Shown here: positions 18,045 to 26,523 of the stretch, piece after piece
Layout of the letters: each line of letters begins with the position of its first letter
Numbering within the stretch: the stretch's first letter is position 1
Assembly: GCF_029369745.1 (NCBI RefSeq)
Contig: NZ_CP120210.1
Coordinates: 1,302,001 to 1,366,000 of the forward strand
DNA from: Amycolatopsis sp. QT-25
GTDB lineage: Bacteria; Actinomycetota; Actinomycetes; Mycobacteriales; Pseudonocardiaceae
Length of the DNA: 64,000 bases
Direction: 5' to 3'
Made by a program: the position numbers and the translations under genes
Notes under the pieces: model-generated
The model's database searches: none
What the model was told of the DNA's origin: nothing
Seen by the model: only the letters and a program-made list of their open reading frames with translations

Positions 18045-18157
18045 TGCAACGAGACGTTGCATTCACCGGCAAGACCGTTGCAACGATTTCCAGAAATCTA
18101 CCAGCAAAGACGCCGAAATGGCCAGTCCAGAGCTTTGAGCGATCTGTAAATGCAACG
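18045..18157. promoter_or_regulatory. TGCAACG operator cluster between regulator and P450
   Basis: There are three sites: a 17-bp inverted repeat TGCAACG-AGA-CGTTGCA (18045-18061), a perfect 10-bp palindrome CGTTGCAACG (18076-18085) and a half-site TGCAACG (18151-18157). All lie in the divergent gap. The adjacent regulator is the obvious ligand; this is inference from position and symmetry. Confidence 0.65.
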
Positions 18158-18194
18158 TAGCCTTCGAGCAGCGGTAAAACTGGGAGGAACACCA

Positions 18195-19397
18195 ATGACC
18201 ACGTCGGTACCCCATCTCACGGAATTGCCCCTCGAACGCCCGAAGGGCTGCCCGTTCGACCCGCCCCCCGAGCTCGGCCCGCTGCGCGACGAGCATCCGC
18301 TCGTCCGGCTGACCTTCCCCGATGGGCACGAAGGCTGGCTCGCGACCGGCCACGCGATCGTCCGCGCCGTCGTCGCGGATCCGCGGTTCAGCGCCCGGCA
18401 GGAGCTGATGCACACGCCGCTGCCGGGCGCGGCCGCGATGGCGGAAATGCCGCCCGCGGCGCCGGGGATGTTCATCAAGATGGACGGTGCGGAGCACGCG
18501 CGGTACCGCAAGCTGCTCACCGGCAAGTTCACCGTCCGCCGGATGCGGCAGCTCACCGAACGGGTCGAGCAGGTGACCGCCGAGCATCTGGACGCGATGG
18601 AGCGGCAGGGAACGGCGGTCGATCTGGTGCCCGCCTTCGCGCAGCCCATTCCGGCGCTGATGATCTGCGAGCTGCTCGGGGTCCCCTACGACGACCACGA
18701 GTTCTTCCGCCGCAACGTCGCGCCGTTGAACCGGCCGGACGCGCCGCTGGAGGAACAGGAAGCCGCCATGAACGCGCTGGGTGGCTATCTGTACGAACTC
18801 GTCGTGGCGAAACGGGCGGAGCCGACCGACGACATCCTCGGTGAACTGGTGACCACGGACCTCACCGACGAAGAACTCACCGGCATCGCGTTCCTCTTGC
18901 TGGGGGCCGGTCTGGACACCACGGCCAACATGCTGGCGCTGGGCACTTTCGCGTTGCTGTGGCATCCGGACCAGCTCGCCCTCCTGCGCGAGGACCCGGA
19001 AAGCATCGACGGCGCGATCGAGGAACTCCTGCGCTACCTGACGATCGCGCACACGGGCGTCCGCACCGCGCTCGAAGACGTCGAGATCGGCGGCCAAATC
19101 GTCAAGGCGGGGGAGGTGGTCGCGCTCTCGGCGGCGGCGGCCAACCGCGACCCGCTGAAGTTCCCGGAACCCGACCGGCTGGATGTCCGCCGCAACGCCG
19201 CCGGGCACGCCGCTTTCGGGCACGGGGTGCACCAGTGCCTCGGCCAGCAGCTCGCGCGTGTGCAGATGAAGGTCGCCTTCACCGGGCTGCTCGGCAGGTT
19301 CCCGGCGCTGCGGCTGGCCGTTCCGGCCGACGAGATCCCGCTGCGGACGGACTCCGACATCTACGGTGTGTACGCGCTCCCGGTGACCTGGGGCTGA
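18195..19397 (+). CDS. Cytochrome P450
   Basis: This 400-aa soluble bacterial P450 has the I-helix oxygen-activation motif AGLDTT (residues 238-243), a K-helix ExxR (EELLRYL), and the heme loop FGHGVHQCLG with ligand Cys348. It hydroxylates or otherwise oxidises an organic substrate using electrons from a ferredoxin; the substrate cannot be read from sequence. The ATG at 18195 follows GGGAGGA. Its own [3Fe-4S] ferredoxin gene follows after five bases, and a divergent regulator probably controls the pair. Confidence 0.93.
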   Translation: MTTSVPHLTELPLERPKGCPFDPPPELGPLRDEHPLVRLTFPDGHEGWLATGHAIVRAVVADPRFSARQELMHTPLPGAAAMAEMPPAAPGMFIKMDGAEHARYRKLLTGKFTVRRMRQLTERVEQVTAEHLDAMERQGTAVDLVPAFAQPIPALMICELLGVPYDDHEFFRRNVAPLNRPDAPLEEQEAAMNALGGYLYELVVAKRAEPTDDILGELVTTDLTDEELTGIAFLLLGAGLDTTANMLALGTFALLWHPDQLALLREDPESIDGAIEELLRYLTIAHTGVRTALEDVEIGGQIVKAGEVVALSAAAANRDPLKFPEPDRLDVRRNAAGHAAFGHGVHQCLGQQLARVQMKVAFTGLLGRFPALRLAVPADEIPLRTDSDIYGVYALPVTWG

Positions 19398-19402
19398 TCG
19401 CG

Positions 19403-19582
19403 ATGAAGATCGAAGTGGACCGGGAACGTTGTGTGGGCGCCGGAATGTGCGTCCTGACCGCGCCCGAGGTGTTCGGGCAGGACGAAGAAGACGGCAGGGT
19501 CCGGTTGCTGGACCCGGAGCCGGCCGGGATCGGCGACGCCGCGCAGTCGTGCCCGGCGGCGGCGATCACGGCGGCCGGCTAG
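19403..19582 (+). CDS. [3Fe-4S] ferredoxin partner of the P450
   Basis: This 59-aa ferredoxin is too short to stand out in an ORF scan. Three cluster cysteines are visible: Cys10, Cys16 (C-x5-C in CVGAGMC) and Cys50 (SCPAAAI). The position of a fourth cysteine is occupied by Gly/Ala, typical of P450-linked [3Fe-4S] ferredoxins of actinobacteria. It starts five bases after the P450 stop and should deliver electrons from a ferredoxin reductase encoded elsewhere. Confidence 0.92.
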   Translation: MKIEVDRERCVGAGMCVLTAPEVFGQDEEDGRVRLLDPEPAGIGDAAQSCPAAAITAAG

Positions 19583-19601
19583 GCCGCGGTCATCCAGGCG
19601 A

Positions 19602-19635
19602 GGCCAGGGGGTACCGGGGCGGGCACCCCCTGGCC
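19602..19635. terminator. Hairpin between convergent ferredoxin and protease genes
   Basis: The 11-bp arms GGCCAGGGGGT (19602-19612) and ACCCCCTGGCC (19625-19635) enclose a 12-nt loop. It is 19 bp past the ferredoxin stop and six bases past the protease stop on the other strand, so it could serve both genes. Confidence 0.7.
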
Positions 19636-19641
19636 CGTGGA

Positions 19642-20193
19642 TCAGCCGACCTCCGCGAGGACCTTGCCCGCGTCGGCGCTCTGCACGGCGGTGCCGGCGT
19701 AGAGCTGCTGGACCCTGGCCTTCTCCTGCGCGTTGGGGTTCACGCTCTTGCAGCTGACCCCACCGGTCGAGCCGGACATCAGCGACGAGCACGGGCCGGG
19801 CTTCACGTCGGGGAGGCCGAGGCTGTGCCCGAGTTCGTGGGAAGCGATCCGCGGCGTGTAGTAACCCTGCTGGACGGCCTGCCTGCCCATCCACACGGTG
19901 ACCGTGCCGCCGGGGCGGACGGGGCCGAGGGTGGCGCGCGGCCAGCCGTTGTCGGCGACGACCCGGATGTTGACCCGCTGCCCCGGCGTCGCCTTCACGA
20001 TGCGGACGTTGGTGACGTTGGTGTTCCAGACGTTGACGCCGGCCGCCACCGCGTCCTTGAACTCCGCGGCCTGGCTGTCGTCGTAGGTCAGGGTGGTCGC
20101 CATGATCTCGGCGGCACCGGCGGAGGGTGCCGAGAGCACCGAGATGGAGAGCGCGGCGCCGGTGAGCACCGCGGCGAAGGTACGTCGAAGCAC
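19642..20193 (-). CDS. Secreted snapalysin-type zinc metalloprotease (M7)
   Basis: This is a 183-aa secreted protein. A signal peptide covers about residues 1-28 (cleavage near SAGAA). The active site HELGHSLGLPD at 119-129 gives the M7/metzincin pattern HExxHxxGxxD with His119, Glu120, His123 and Asp129. Two cysteines (CSSLMSG and VSCKSV) probably form the family disulfide. Snapalysins are small neutral proteases of Streptomyces and relatives. The start is GTG with GAGGAG upstream. No LysR-type activator, the usual partner in Streptomyces, is next to it. Confidence 0.9.
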   Translation of the reverse strand: MLRRTFAAVLTGAALSISVLSAPSAGAAEIMATTLTYDDSQAAEFKDAVAAGVNVWNTNVTNVRIVKATPGQRVNIRVVADNGWPRATLGPVRPGGTVTVWMGRQAVQQGYYTPRIASHELGHSLGLPDVKPGPCSSLMSGSTGGVSCKSVNPNAQEKARVQQLYAGTAVQSADAGKVLAEVG

Positions 20194-20330
20194 GTTGAAC
20201 TCCTCGCGTTTAAGGCGTGCTGGAATTTCGGAGCAGTGTCGACCTTGACCCTTTCGAGGCGCTCGGGGTACCCGCCGATAGTCGCCTGTCGTTAACCATG
20301 ATCTTGACGCGACCGGAAGACTGTGCGGTT

Positions 20331-22949
20331 ATGACCACGGCGCGTTTCACCGGACACGAAGAACCGATCCTCGCCGTCGCGGTGCGGGGAAACAGGCTGG
20401 TCACCGGGGGTGCGGACGGGACGGTGCGGGTCTGGGACCTGGAGACCGGCGCGCTCCGGTTCACCTTCGGCGGGCACGATCGGCCGGTGCTCGCGGTGGG
20501 CATCTCGGGTCAGCACGTGGTCGGTTGCGATGGGGCGGCGGTGCGGCGCTGGCGGATCGCCGGTCGCGAGGCACAGCCCCCGGAGGTCCAGACCACCAAG
20601 CGGACCGTCGCCGTCGCGCTGGCGAACGAATTCGCCGTTTCCGGCACGGGCAGCACCGTCGAGGTCCGGCGGCTGGACGGCGTGACGGTGCGAGGGCTCC
20701 GCACGGGTGGCCCGGAGATCGAATCGGTCGCGGTGACCCCGGACGGCCGGGTCGTCGTCGCCGGGGACGACACCGGCGGCGTGCGGCTGTGGGACAAGGA
20801 AGTCGTTTCCCACTACCGGTTCGGCGGTGTGGGCGCGGTCCACGTGGTCGCGATCTCGGCCGACGGCGGGCACGTGCTCTCCGGCGAGGGCGAGACGGTC
20901 CGGTTGTGGGGGCGCAAGGGCGAGCCGGCCCTCGTCTTCCCAGGGCACGGCGGAGCGGTGCGGGCACTGGCCTTCAGTCCGGACGGCAAACTGGTCCTCT
21001 CCGGCGGTTCCGACGGCGAGGTCCGCGTCCGCGAGATCGACGACCCGGCGGGCTACACCCTTCTCAAGGGACACCGGGGGAACGTCCGCGCGATCACCTG
21101 CACCGCGGGCGGTGAGAAGATCGTCACGGTCGGGGACGACCGCACCATCCGGGTGTGGGATCGCTTCGGCAACCAGATCGACGGCACCGGTTTCGTCGAG
21201 CCCAAACCGGGCCGGGCGCGGCCGAGGATCACGCCCGACGTCGAAAGCCCGGTCGACCTGATCGGTTTCCACGACGACGTGCGCACCCTCGCCGCGGTCA
21301 TCGCCGACCGGGAGACCAGTCCGCCGTTGTGCGTCGCGCTGCTGGGCCCGTGGGGTTCCGGCAAATCGAGTTTCGTACGGCAGGTGAGCGACCGGGTGGC
21401 CGAACTGGCCCGCCGGTCCCGCGGCGACGCCGCCAACAGCGTGTTCGCCGGTGAGATCCGGCAGATCCGGTTCAACGCCTGGCAGTACCACGACGACCAT
21501 CTGTGGGTCGGGCTGGTGGACCACCTGTTCCGGAACCTGGGCGCGCCCGAAACACACGCGGACGCCGGCGAGGTCCGTGCCGAACGCGAAGAACTGCGGA
21601 CCCGGCTCGCCGGCCTCCGTGCCGTCAAGGCGGATTCCCCGCTCACCTGGCGCTGGCGGCTCCTGGTGTCCGGAGTGGACCGAGCGGAACGCCGGCGGCG
21701 GAGGCTCACCGTCGCGGGTTACGCGGTCGCCGGGGTGCTCGGCATCACCGCGGCGATCACCGGCTGGGCCTTGTGGCACAACACCATCCTCGCCGTGGCG
21801 GGTGCCGTCGTCGCGCTCGGCGCCGTGCTGACCCCGGCGCTCACCACCGCCAAGGCGGCTCTCGCGCCGGTGAAGTCCACTTTGGACAAACTGCGATTCG
21901 ACGTCGACAAACGCGCGGAACGGTTCGAAACCGAGGTCCGGGAAACCGAGGAACGGCTCCGGCGGCTGGACGCGGCCACCCGGCTCGGTGAACTGATCGA
22001 GGAGGCGAGAACCGGCAGATACGGGGACCAAGGGGTTTTCGCGCGCGTCCGGGAAGATCTCGTGAAACTGAGCACCGATCTGGCGGAAGCGCGCCGGGAA
22101 TGGCAACTGGCCGGAGGCGCCGGCCGGCCGCCGCTGGAACGGATCGTGCTCTACATCGACGACCTCGACCGCTGCCCGCCGGCCAAGGTGATCGAAGTGC
22201 TCGCCGCGGTGCACCTGCTGCTGGCCCTGCCCGCGTTCGTCGTGGTGGTGGCCGTCGATCCGCGGTGGTTGCGGCGCTGCCTCGACCAGCACCACGAAGA
22301 GCTGTTCGGCACCGGGGAAGCACGGCAGGCGGAATACCTCGACAAGATCTTCCAGATCGTGTTCGCCCTGCGCCCGATGGGTGCCGCGGCGGACGAACTG
22401 ATCGACACCCTCATGCCCATCGAAGCACCGGAACCGGCGGCGTCGGAATACGAAGAATGGCCGGAGGACGGGGACCGGGCCGAACGCGGTGAGACGGCGG
22501 AGGTCGTCGTCGAGGAAACGGCCCCGCCGACGTTCTACAACATGCGGCCGGATCGGCTGCGGCTCACCGAGGTCGAACGCGCTTTCGTCCACTCGCTGCG
22601 GAAAAGGCTGAACACGCCGCGCGAGATCCGGAAACTGGTCAACCTCTACCGGCTGGTCCGCATCGGCATCCCCGACGCGGAACTGACCCGGTTCGTCGGC
22701 GGTCCCTATCGCGCGGTGCTCGTCCTGCTGACCCTGCTGGTCGCCGATCCGGACGCCGCACGCTCGACTTTCGCCGCCCTTTCCGCCGGGGAATCGTTGT
22801 CCGGCGCCTTTCCACCTGAATGGCGGCTAGACGCCGAATCCTTCGATGATCTAGAGGTCTATCGGAATTGGGTGGGCACCCTCGCCCGCTTCAGTTTCGA
22901 AACCTACGATCTCGTGACCGAGGAGACGGAACCGGGAACCGCGTTGTAG
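20331..22949 (+). CDS. WD40-KAP P-loop NTPase
   Basis: This 872-aa protein begins with about seven WD40 blades (residues 1-290; GHEEPILAVAV, GGADGTVRVWDLE, FSPDGKLVLSGGSDG). A KAP NTPase follows: Walker A GPWGSGKS at 339-346, FNAWQYHDDHLW at 381-392, two membrane helices near 475-520 inserted in the domain, and Walker B IDDLDRC with Asp610/611. KAP proteins are membrane-linked NTPases; some act in phage exclusion (PifA) or as signalling hubs. ATG 20331 is chosen near the first blade; ATG 20298 or a start at 20217 are alternatives. Two co-oriented membrane genes follow closely. Confidence 0.85.
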   Translation: MTTARFTGHEEPILAVAVRGNRLVTGGADGTVRVWDLETGALRFTFGGHDRPVLAVGISGQHVVGCDGAAVRRWRIAGREAQPPEVQTTKRTVAVALANEFAVSGTGSTVEVRRLDGVTVRGLRTGGPEIESVAVTPDGRVVVAGDDTGGVRLWDKEVVSHYRFGGVGAVHVVAISADGGHVLSGEGETVRLWGRKGEPALVFPGHGGAVRALAFSPDGKLVLSGGSDGEVRVREIDDPAGYTLLKGHRGNVRAITCTAGGEKIVTVGDDRTIRVWDRFGNQIDGTGFVEPKPGRARPRITPDVESPVDLIGFHDDVRTLAAVIADRETSPPLCVALLGPWGSGKSSFVRQVSDRVAELARRSRGDAANSVFAGEIRQIRFNAWQYHDDHLWVGLVDHLFRNLGAPETHADAGEVRAEREELRTRLAGLRAVKADSPLTWRWRLLVSGVDRAERRRRRLTVAGYAVAGVLGITAAITGWALWHNTILAVAGAVVALGAVLTPALTTAKAALAPVKSTLDKLRFDVDKRAERFETEVRETEERLRRLDAATRLGELIEEARTGRYGDQGVFARVREDLVKLSTDLAEARREWQLAGGAGRPPLERIVLYIDDLDRCPPAKVIEVLAAVHLLLALPAFVVVVAVDPRWLRRCLDQHHEELFGTGEARQAEYLDKIFQIVFALRPMGAAADELIDTLMPIEAPEPAASEYEEWPEDGDRAERGETAEVVVEETAPPTFYNMRPDRLRLTEVERAFVHSLRKRLNTPREIRKLVNLYRLVRIGIPDAELTRFVGGPYRAVLVLLTLLVADPDAARSTFAALSAGESLSGAFPPEWRLDAESFDDLEVYRNWVGTLARFSFETYDLVTEETEPGTAL

Positions 22950-22970
22950 CTACACTTGCCCGCTACAACG
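22942..22970. promoter_or_regulatory. Inverted repeat at the KAP/VWA junction
   Basis: The 9-bp arms CGTTGTAGC (22942-22950) and GCTACAACG (22962-22970) enclose TACACTTGCCC. The left arm contains the stop codon of the KAP gene. TACACT fits a -10 hexamer for the next gene, which starts at 22987. It may be a weak internal terminator or a regulated internal promoter. Confidence 0.4.
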
Positions 22971-22986
22971 GCTAGGGGGGCGGCGC

Positions 22987-24741
22987 ATGCGGAGATCAGG
23001 CTGGCTTTCGCTCGTCTTCGGCGCGCTCGTCGGGACGCTGGTGATCGTTCTGCTCGCGACCACGGTCACCGCGCCGTCGAACGCGGCAAGGACCGACTGC
23101 GTCCGGTTGGTCACCAGTTCCTCCACGGAGAAGGGCGACCTGATCGCCGAACTGGCCGAGCGGTACAACGGCACCGGCCGGACGTTCGACGGCAACCGGT
23201 GCGCGAAGGTGGAGGCGTTCAAGAAGACGTCGGGGGCCACCCTCGATCTCCTCGCCGAGGGCTGGAACGACATCGACGAGCGGCAACCCGAACCCCAGGT
23301 CTGGCTGCCGAGTTCCTCGCTGTGGCTCGATCTGCTGCGCCAGCGCGGCAAAGGAGACCTGATCGCGAGCGGCCCGAAGACCTCGCTCGCGACGAGCCCG
23401 ATGGTGATCGCGATGCCGGAGCCGATGGCCAGGGCCATGGGCTGGCCGTCGAAGGGCATCGGCTGGCGGGACGTCCTCGAAGTGAACCGCAAGGGCGGCT
23501 GGGCCTCCACCGCTCCCGAGAACGCGAAGTGGGGCAACTTCACGCTGGGCAAGGACAATCCGCGCCGGTCGACCTCGGGGCTCGCCGCGACCATCGCGAC
23601 CTACTTCGCGGCGACGGGTGGCGACTACGGCAAGATCGACACGGCGGAGACCGTCCAGTTCGTCCGCGGGATCGAGGCCTCGGTCGCCTACTACAGCGAC
23701 GACTCGGTGGCCTTCCTGAAGACGCTGTACGAAGAGGACCAGAAGAAGCCCACGCCTTACATCAGCGCGATGGCGATGCAGGAACAGATGGTCTACCTGT
23801 ACAACCACGGCGCGCCGACCGGGGATCCGAAACGGCTGCGGAAGGATCCCGCCCCGCTGAACCGGCCGCTCGTCGCCGTGCACCCGAGCGAGGGGACGAT
23901 GCTGATCGATCATCCCTTCCTGACCACCGCCAAGGCGTCGCCGGAACAGCGCGCGGCGGCCAAGGACTTCTACGACTTCCTGCGGCAGCCTCCGCAGCAG
24001 GAACGGTTCCGGGACCTCGGCTTCCGTGACCCGGCGGGCCGCGGGAACGACAAGCTGGCCAAGGGCGTGCACACCGAAGGGGTCCCTGAACCCCGGCCCA
24101 TCGAGATCCCCATCGGTGACCAGATCCAAAAGATGCTGGACGGCTGGGAGTACACGCAGCGGCGCGGCCGGATCCTGCTGGTGCTGGACCTTTCCGGCTC
24201 CATGAACGAACCGTTCGACAAGAACCGCAAGGACAAGCCGTACTCCGAAAGCCGGATCGCCCTGCTGAAACCCGCGATCCGCGAACAACTCGGGTACCTG
24301 CATCCCGAGGACGAGGTCGGGCTGTGGACCTTCTCGGACCGGTATGAGGAAAAGATGCCGATCGGCAAGGTGAAGGACGTCCGGGGCCCGATGCTCGACC
24401 TCGTCGACAACCTGACCCCGAAAGGGAATACGGCGTTGTACCAGACCGTGATCGCGGCCAACGAAAAGATGCGCCGCGAGTTCGACCCGAACCTCATCAA
24501 CGCCGTCGTCTTCCTGACCGACGGAGAGAACACCGAGCTCGGGACCAGGGAACAGGTCCTGCAGAACGTCGACGCCGAGCGGCTGGACAACTCCGTCCGG
24601 ATCTTCACCATGGCCTACGGCGCGGAGGCGGACAGCCGGGTGCTCGACGAGATCGCGCAGAAGTCCAAGGCCCGCGGCTACCAGGCCGTCGACCCGTACG
24701 GCATCGACAAGATGTTCGTCAACGTGTTCAGCAACTTCTGA
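22987..24741 (+). CDS. Secreted solute-binding / VWA domain protein
   Basis: This 584-aa protein has an N-terminal signal anchor (about residues 8-28) and a type-II periplasmic-binding-protein-like domain (about 35-350, with VWLPSSSLWLDLL and a later NRPLVAVHPSEGTMLIDHPF). A von Willebrand A domain (about 390-584) follows, with MIDAS DLSGS at 401-405, the conserved Thr in GNTALYQ and FLTDGEN. It probably binds a ligand outside the cell and makes metal-dependent protein contacts. It follows the WD40-KAP gene by 37 bp and precedes a small membrane protein by one base, forming a three-gene unit. Confidence 0.87.
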   Translation: MRRSGWLSLVFGALVGTLVIVLLATTVTAPSNAARTDCVRLVTSSSTEKGDLIAELAERYNGTGRTFDGNRCAKVEAFKKTSGATLDLLAEGWNDIDERQPEPQVWLPSSSLWLDLLRQRGKGDLIASGPKTSLATSPMVIAMPEPMARAMGWPSKGIGWRDVLEVNRKGGWASTAPENAKWGNFTLGKDNPRRSTSGLAATIATYFAATGGDYGKIDTAETVQFVRGIEASVAYYSDDSVAFLKTLYEEDQKKPTPYISAMAMQEQMVYLYNHGAPTGDPKRLRKDPAPLNRPLVAVHPSEGTMLIDHPFLTTAKASPEQRAAAKDFYDFLRQPPQQERFRDLGFRDPAGRGNDKLAKGVHTEGVPEPRPIEIPIGDQIQKMLDGWEYTQRRGRILLVLDLSGSMNEPFDKNRKDKPYSESRIALLKPAIREQLGYLHPEDEVGLWTFSDRYEEKMPIGKVKDVRGPMLDLVDNLTPKGNTALYQTVIAANEKMRREFDPNLINAVVFLTDGENTELGTREQVLQNVDAERLDNSVRIFTMAYGAEADSRVLDEIAQKSKARGYQAVDPYGIDKMFVNVFSNF

Positions 24742-24742
24742 C

Positions 24743-25255
24743 ATGGCCGAGCACGACAATCGCCCGTTCCACGTCGTCGCGGTGGTGCTCGGCCTGATCG
24801 CCGGGCTGATCGGCCGTGCGGTGACCTCTCCGCATCCGGCGGCCTGGCTCTTCGGCGCGGTGGCCGTGCTGGCCGTGCTGATCCCGGCCGAAACCGCGTT
24901 CTTCGTGATGAACGGCAGGCGACCGAGGCCGCTGCGGGAGGTCCGCGCGCCGGAACCCGTCTCCGCCTACGACCACTTCAGCCTGCTCGGGCGGGCGCTG
25001 ACGGCCATCGAAGCGGTGCGGCCGGGAGAGACGGAGCTCGTGGCGGTCTTCCGGCGGGCGGTGACGCAACTGGAGAGCCGGAAGGGCCGGAACACTCCCG
25101 GAGTCGTCGAACTGCGGGTGACGGTGAAGCAGACCACCGAAAAGCTGGAACGACACGCGCGGGACGAGAACCCTGATCCGGTGATGCTCGTCGAGCGGTT
25201 ACGGCTGTACCGGGAAACGCTCGAAGAGGCCATCACGGCGGTCGAACCGGGGTGA
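24743..25255 (+). CDS. Small membrane protein with helical tail
   Basis: This 170-aa protein has two hydrophobic helices (about residues 8-28 and 33-56) followed by a charged helical cytoplasmic region. No family is recognised. It starts one base after the stop of the VWA gene and is surely co-translated with it. By position it may anchor or signal for the WD40-KAP and VWA partners. Confidence 0.72.
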   Translation: MAEHDNRPFHVVAVVLGLIAGLIGRAVTSPHPAAWLFGAVAVLAVLIPAETAFFVMNGRRPRPLREVRAPEPVSAYDHFSLLGRALTAIEAVRPGETELVAVFRRAVTQLESRKGRNTPGVVELRVTVKQTTEKLERHARDENPDPVMLVERLRLYRETLEEAITAVEPG

Positions 25256-25256
25256 G

Positions 25257-25272
25257 TGTTCGGTGCCGAACA
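25257..25272. promoter_or_regulatory. Inverted repeat TGTTCGG-N2-CCGAACA, copy 1
   Basis: A 16-bp dyad with perfect 7-bp arms starts directly after the previous stop codon and ends 33 bp before the small unknown gene. The same dyad occurs at 26436-26451, before the cyclase-like gene. Only these two copies were noticed in the window. It is a likely operator. Confidence 0.6.
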
Positions 25273-25305
25273 GACTACGGCCGTGCGTCATGCTGATCTG
25301 GCAGC

Positions 25306-25671
25306 ATGCCGTTGATCGGGCGCCGCGTTGTCGAGGGCGTGGAACATGTGGTCGTGCCGGTGGAGCACCGGTTCAGCCTGGAGGAAGCCGTGCTGGCGGT
25401 GATGGCCGCCAAGAGCACCGTGCGGCCCGCTCCGGGAATCAAGGTCGCTCCGCTGAAGGTTTCGGAGGTACGGTCAGCGCTGCTCTATGCGGCGAAGCAC
25501 GCCGATAGGCGACACCAGATCGTGGACAGCTATTTCGTCGAGGCCGAAGACGGACCGTTGCACCGGCTGGCCGAGTGGATCAGATCGGAACTGGTCCGCC
25601 TGGGCATCTTCACCACGCACGACGGTTCCGCCGCCGGATCGGGTGGCCGATTCGGTTACTCTCCGCGATAG
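25306..25671 (+). CDS. Hypothetical protein before the Crp/Fnr gene
   Basis: This 121-aa frame codes for a soluble, mixed-charge protein (VVVPVEHRFSLEEAVLAVM... EWIRSELVRLGIFTTHDG) with a glycine-rich tail. No family is recognised and no strong ribosome-binding site precedes the ATG. Support comes from its place after a dyad operator and 29 bp before the regulator. A 81-aa frame overlaps it but is less regular. Confidence 0.45.
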   Translation: MPLIGRRVVEGVEHVVVPVEHRFSLEEAVLAVMAAKSTVRPAPGIKVAPLKVSEVRSALLYAAKHADRRHQIVDSYFVEAEDGPLHRLAEWIRSELVRLGIFTTHDGSAAGSGGRFGYSPR

Positions 25672-25700
25672 GTGTTCACGACTGCCTGGGAGGGTGTTTC

Positions 25701-26402
25701 GTGGGTTTGGGCCCGGAGGCCGCCGAAGAGAGAGAACGTCCGTTCCTGGAGCGGCTGGACGAACCCGTCCGTGCCCGGTTGCTGGAGATGGGCACCCCGC
25801 AGACCTACGAGAGCAGACAGGCGCTGATGCGGTCGGGGGAGCCCGGCGATTTCGTCATGTTGCTGCGGCACGGATATGTGAAGGTGACCAGCGCCGACCG
25901 GATGGGCGCGACGGTCATCCTCGACGTCGGGGTGCCCGGCGATCTGCACGGCGAAATCGCGGTGATCGCGGGCGGCATCCGGATGGCCGACGTGGTCGCC
26001 ATCGAAGAAGTGCACGTCCGGCGCATCGCGGCGAGCGAGTTCAACCGGTTCCTGCTGGATCATCCGGCGGCGATGCGGGAGGTGCTCGTCAGCGTCGCCC
26101 GGCGGTTCGTGCTCGCCCAGCGGCAGCGGACGCAGTCCTGGAAACCGCAGGCGGTGGCGCGGGTCGCGACGCGGCTGGACTACCTCGTCGACGTCTGTGG
26201 CATCCGGACACCCGCCGGCTGGCGCATCGGGATCCCGTTGAGCCAGGACGAACTCGCGCAGTTCATCCCGATGGGCCGGACCATGGTCGCGCAGGCGCTG
26301 GACAAGCTCCGGAAGGCGGGAGTGGTGGCCAGTTCGCGCCGCGCGATCACCGTCCTCGACCGCGAGGCGTTGCGGGTGATCACGGAAAAAGGTGTGACTT
26401 AG
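25701..26402 (+). CDS. Crp/Fnr-family transcriptional regulator
   Basis: This 233-aa protein has an N-terminal cyclic-nucleotide-binding-like beta barrel (about residues 20-125; FVMLLRHGYVKVT, GVPGDLHGEIAVIAGG), a dimerisation helix (about 130-155) and a winged helix (about 170-220; LSQDELAQFIPMGRTMVAQALDKL). The segment GDLHGEIAVIAG aligns with the phosphate-binding cassette, but the Arg that binds cyclic phosphate in CRP is not obvious, so the ligand is uncertain. GTG 25701 follows GGGAGGG. The cyclase-like gene begins 121 bp downstream, suggesting a paired signalling module. Confidence 0.88.
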   Translation: MGLGPEAAEERERPFLERLDEPVRARLLEMGTPQTYESRQALMRSGEPGDFVMLLRHGYVKVTSADRMGATVILDVGVPGDLHGEIAVIAGGIRMADVVAIEEVHVRRIAASEFNRFLLDHPAAMREVLVSVARRFVLAQRQRTQSWKPQAVARVATRLDYLVDVCGIRTPAGWRIGIPLSQDELAQFIPMGRTMVAQALDKLRKAGVVASSRRAITVLDREALRVITEKGVT

Positions 26403-26435
26403 CTCACTGGCGCTGATCGGCGCGACGTCACGTTT

Positions 26436-26451
26436 TGTTCGGTTCCGAACA
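26436..26451. promoter_or_regulatory. Inverted repeat TGTTCGG-N2-CCGAACA, copy 2
   Basis: It has the same arms and spacing as 25257-25272, here 72 bp before the cyclase-like ATG. Both copies bracket the Crp/Fnr gene, which is the first candidate to bind them, although the arms differ from the classical CRP site TGTGA-N6-TCACA. Confidence 0.6.
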
Positions 26452-26523
26452 GAACTTCCCGTGAGGAGTGGGAAGACTGCTTTCTGCCGCCAGTTTTCAC
26501 CGATCAGGGGAGGGGTCGCAGAG

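Noticed and set aside
18195..19582. Secondary-metabolite gene cluster around the P450
   Set aside because: No polyketide, peptide or terpene synthase genes are near; the P450-ferredoxin pair stands alone with its regulator.
20292..22592. 766-aa minus-strand frame opposite the WD40-KAP gene
   Set aside because: The plus strand shows Walker A, FNAWQYH and DDLDR motifs; the antisense frame is His/Arg/Asp-rich with no family.
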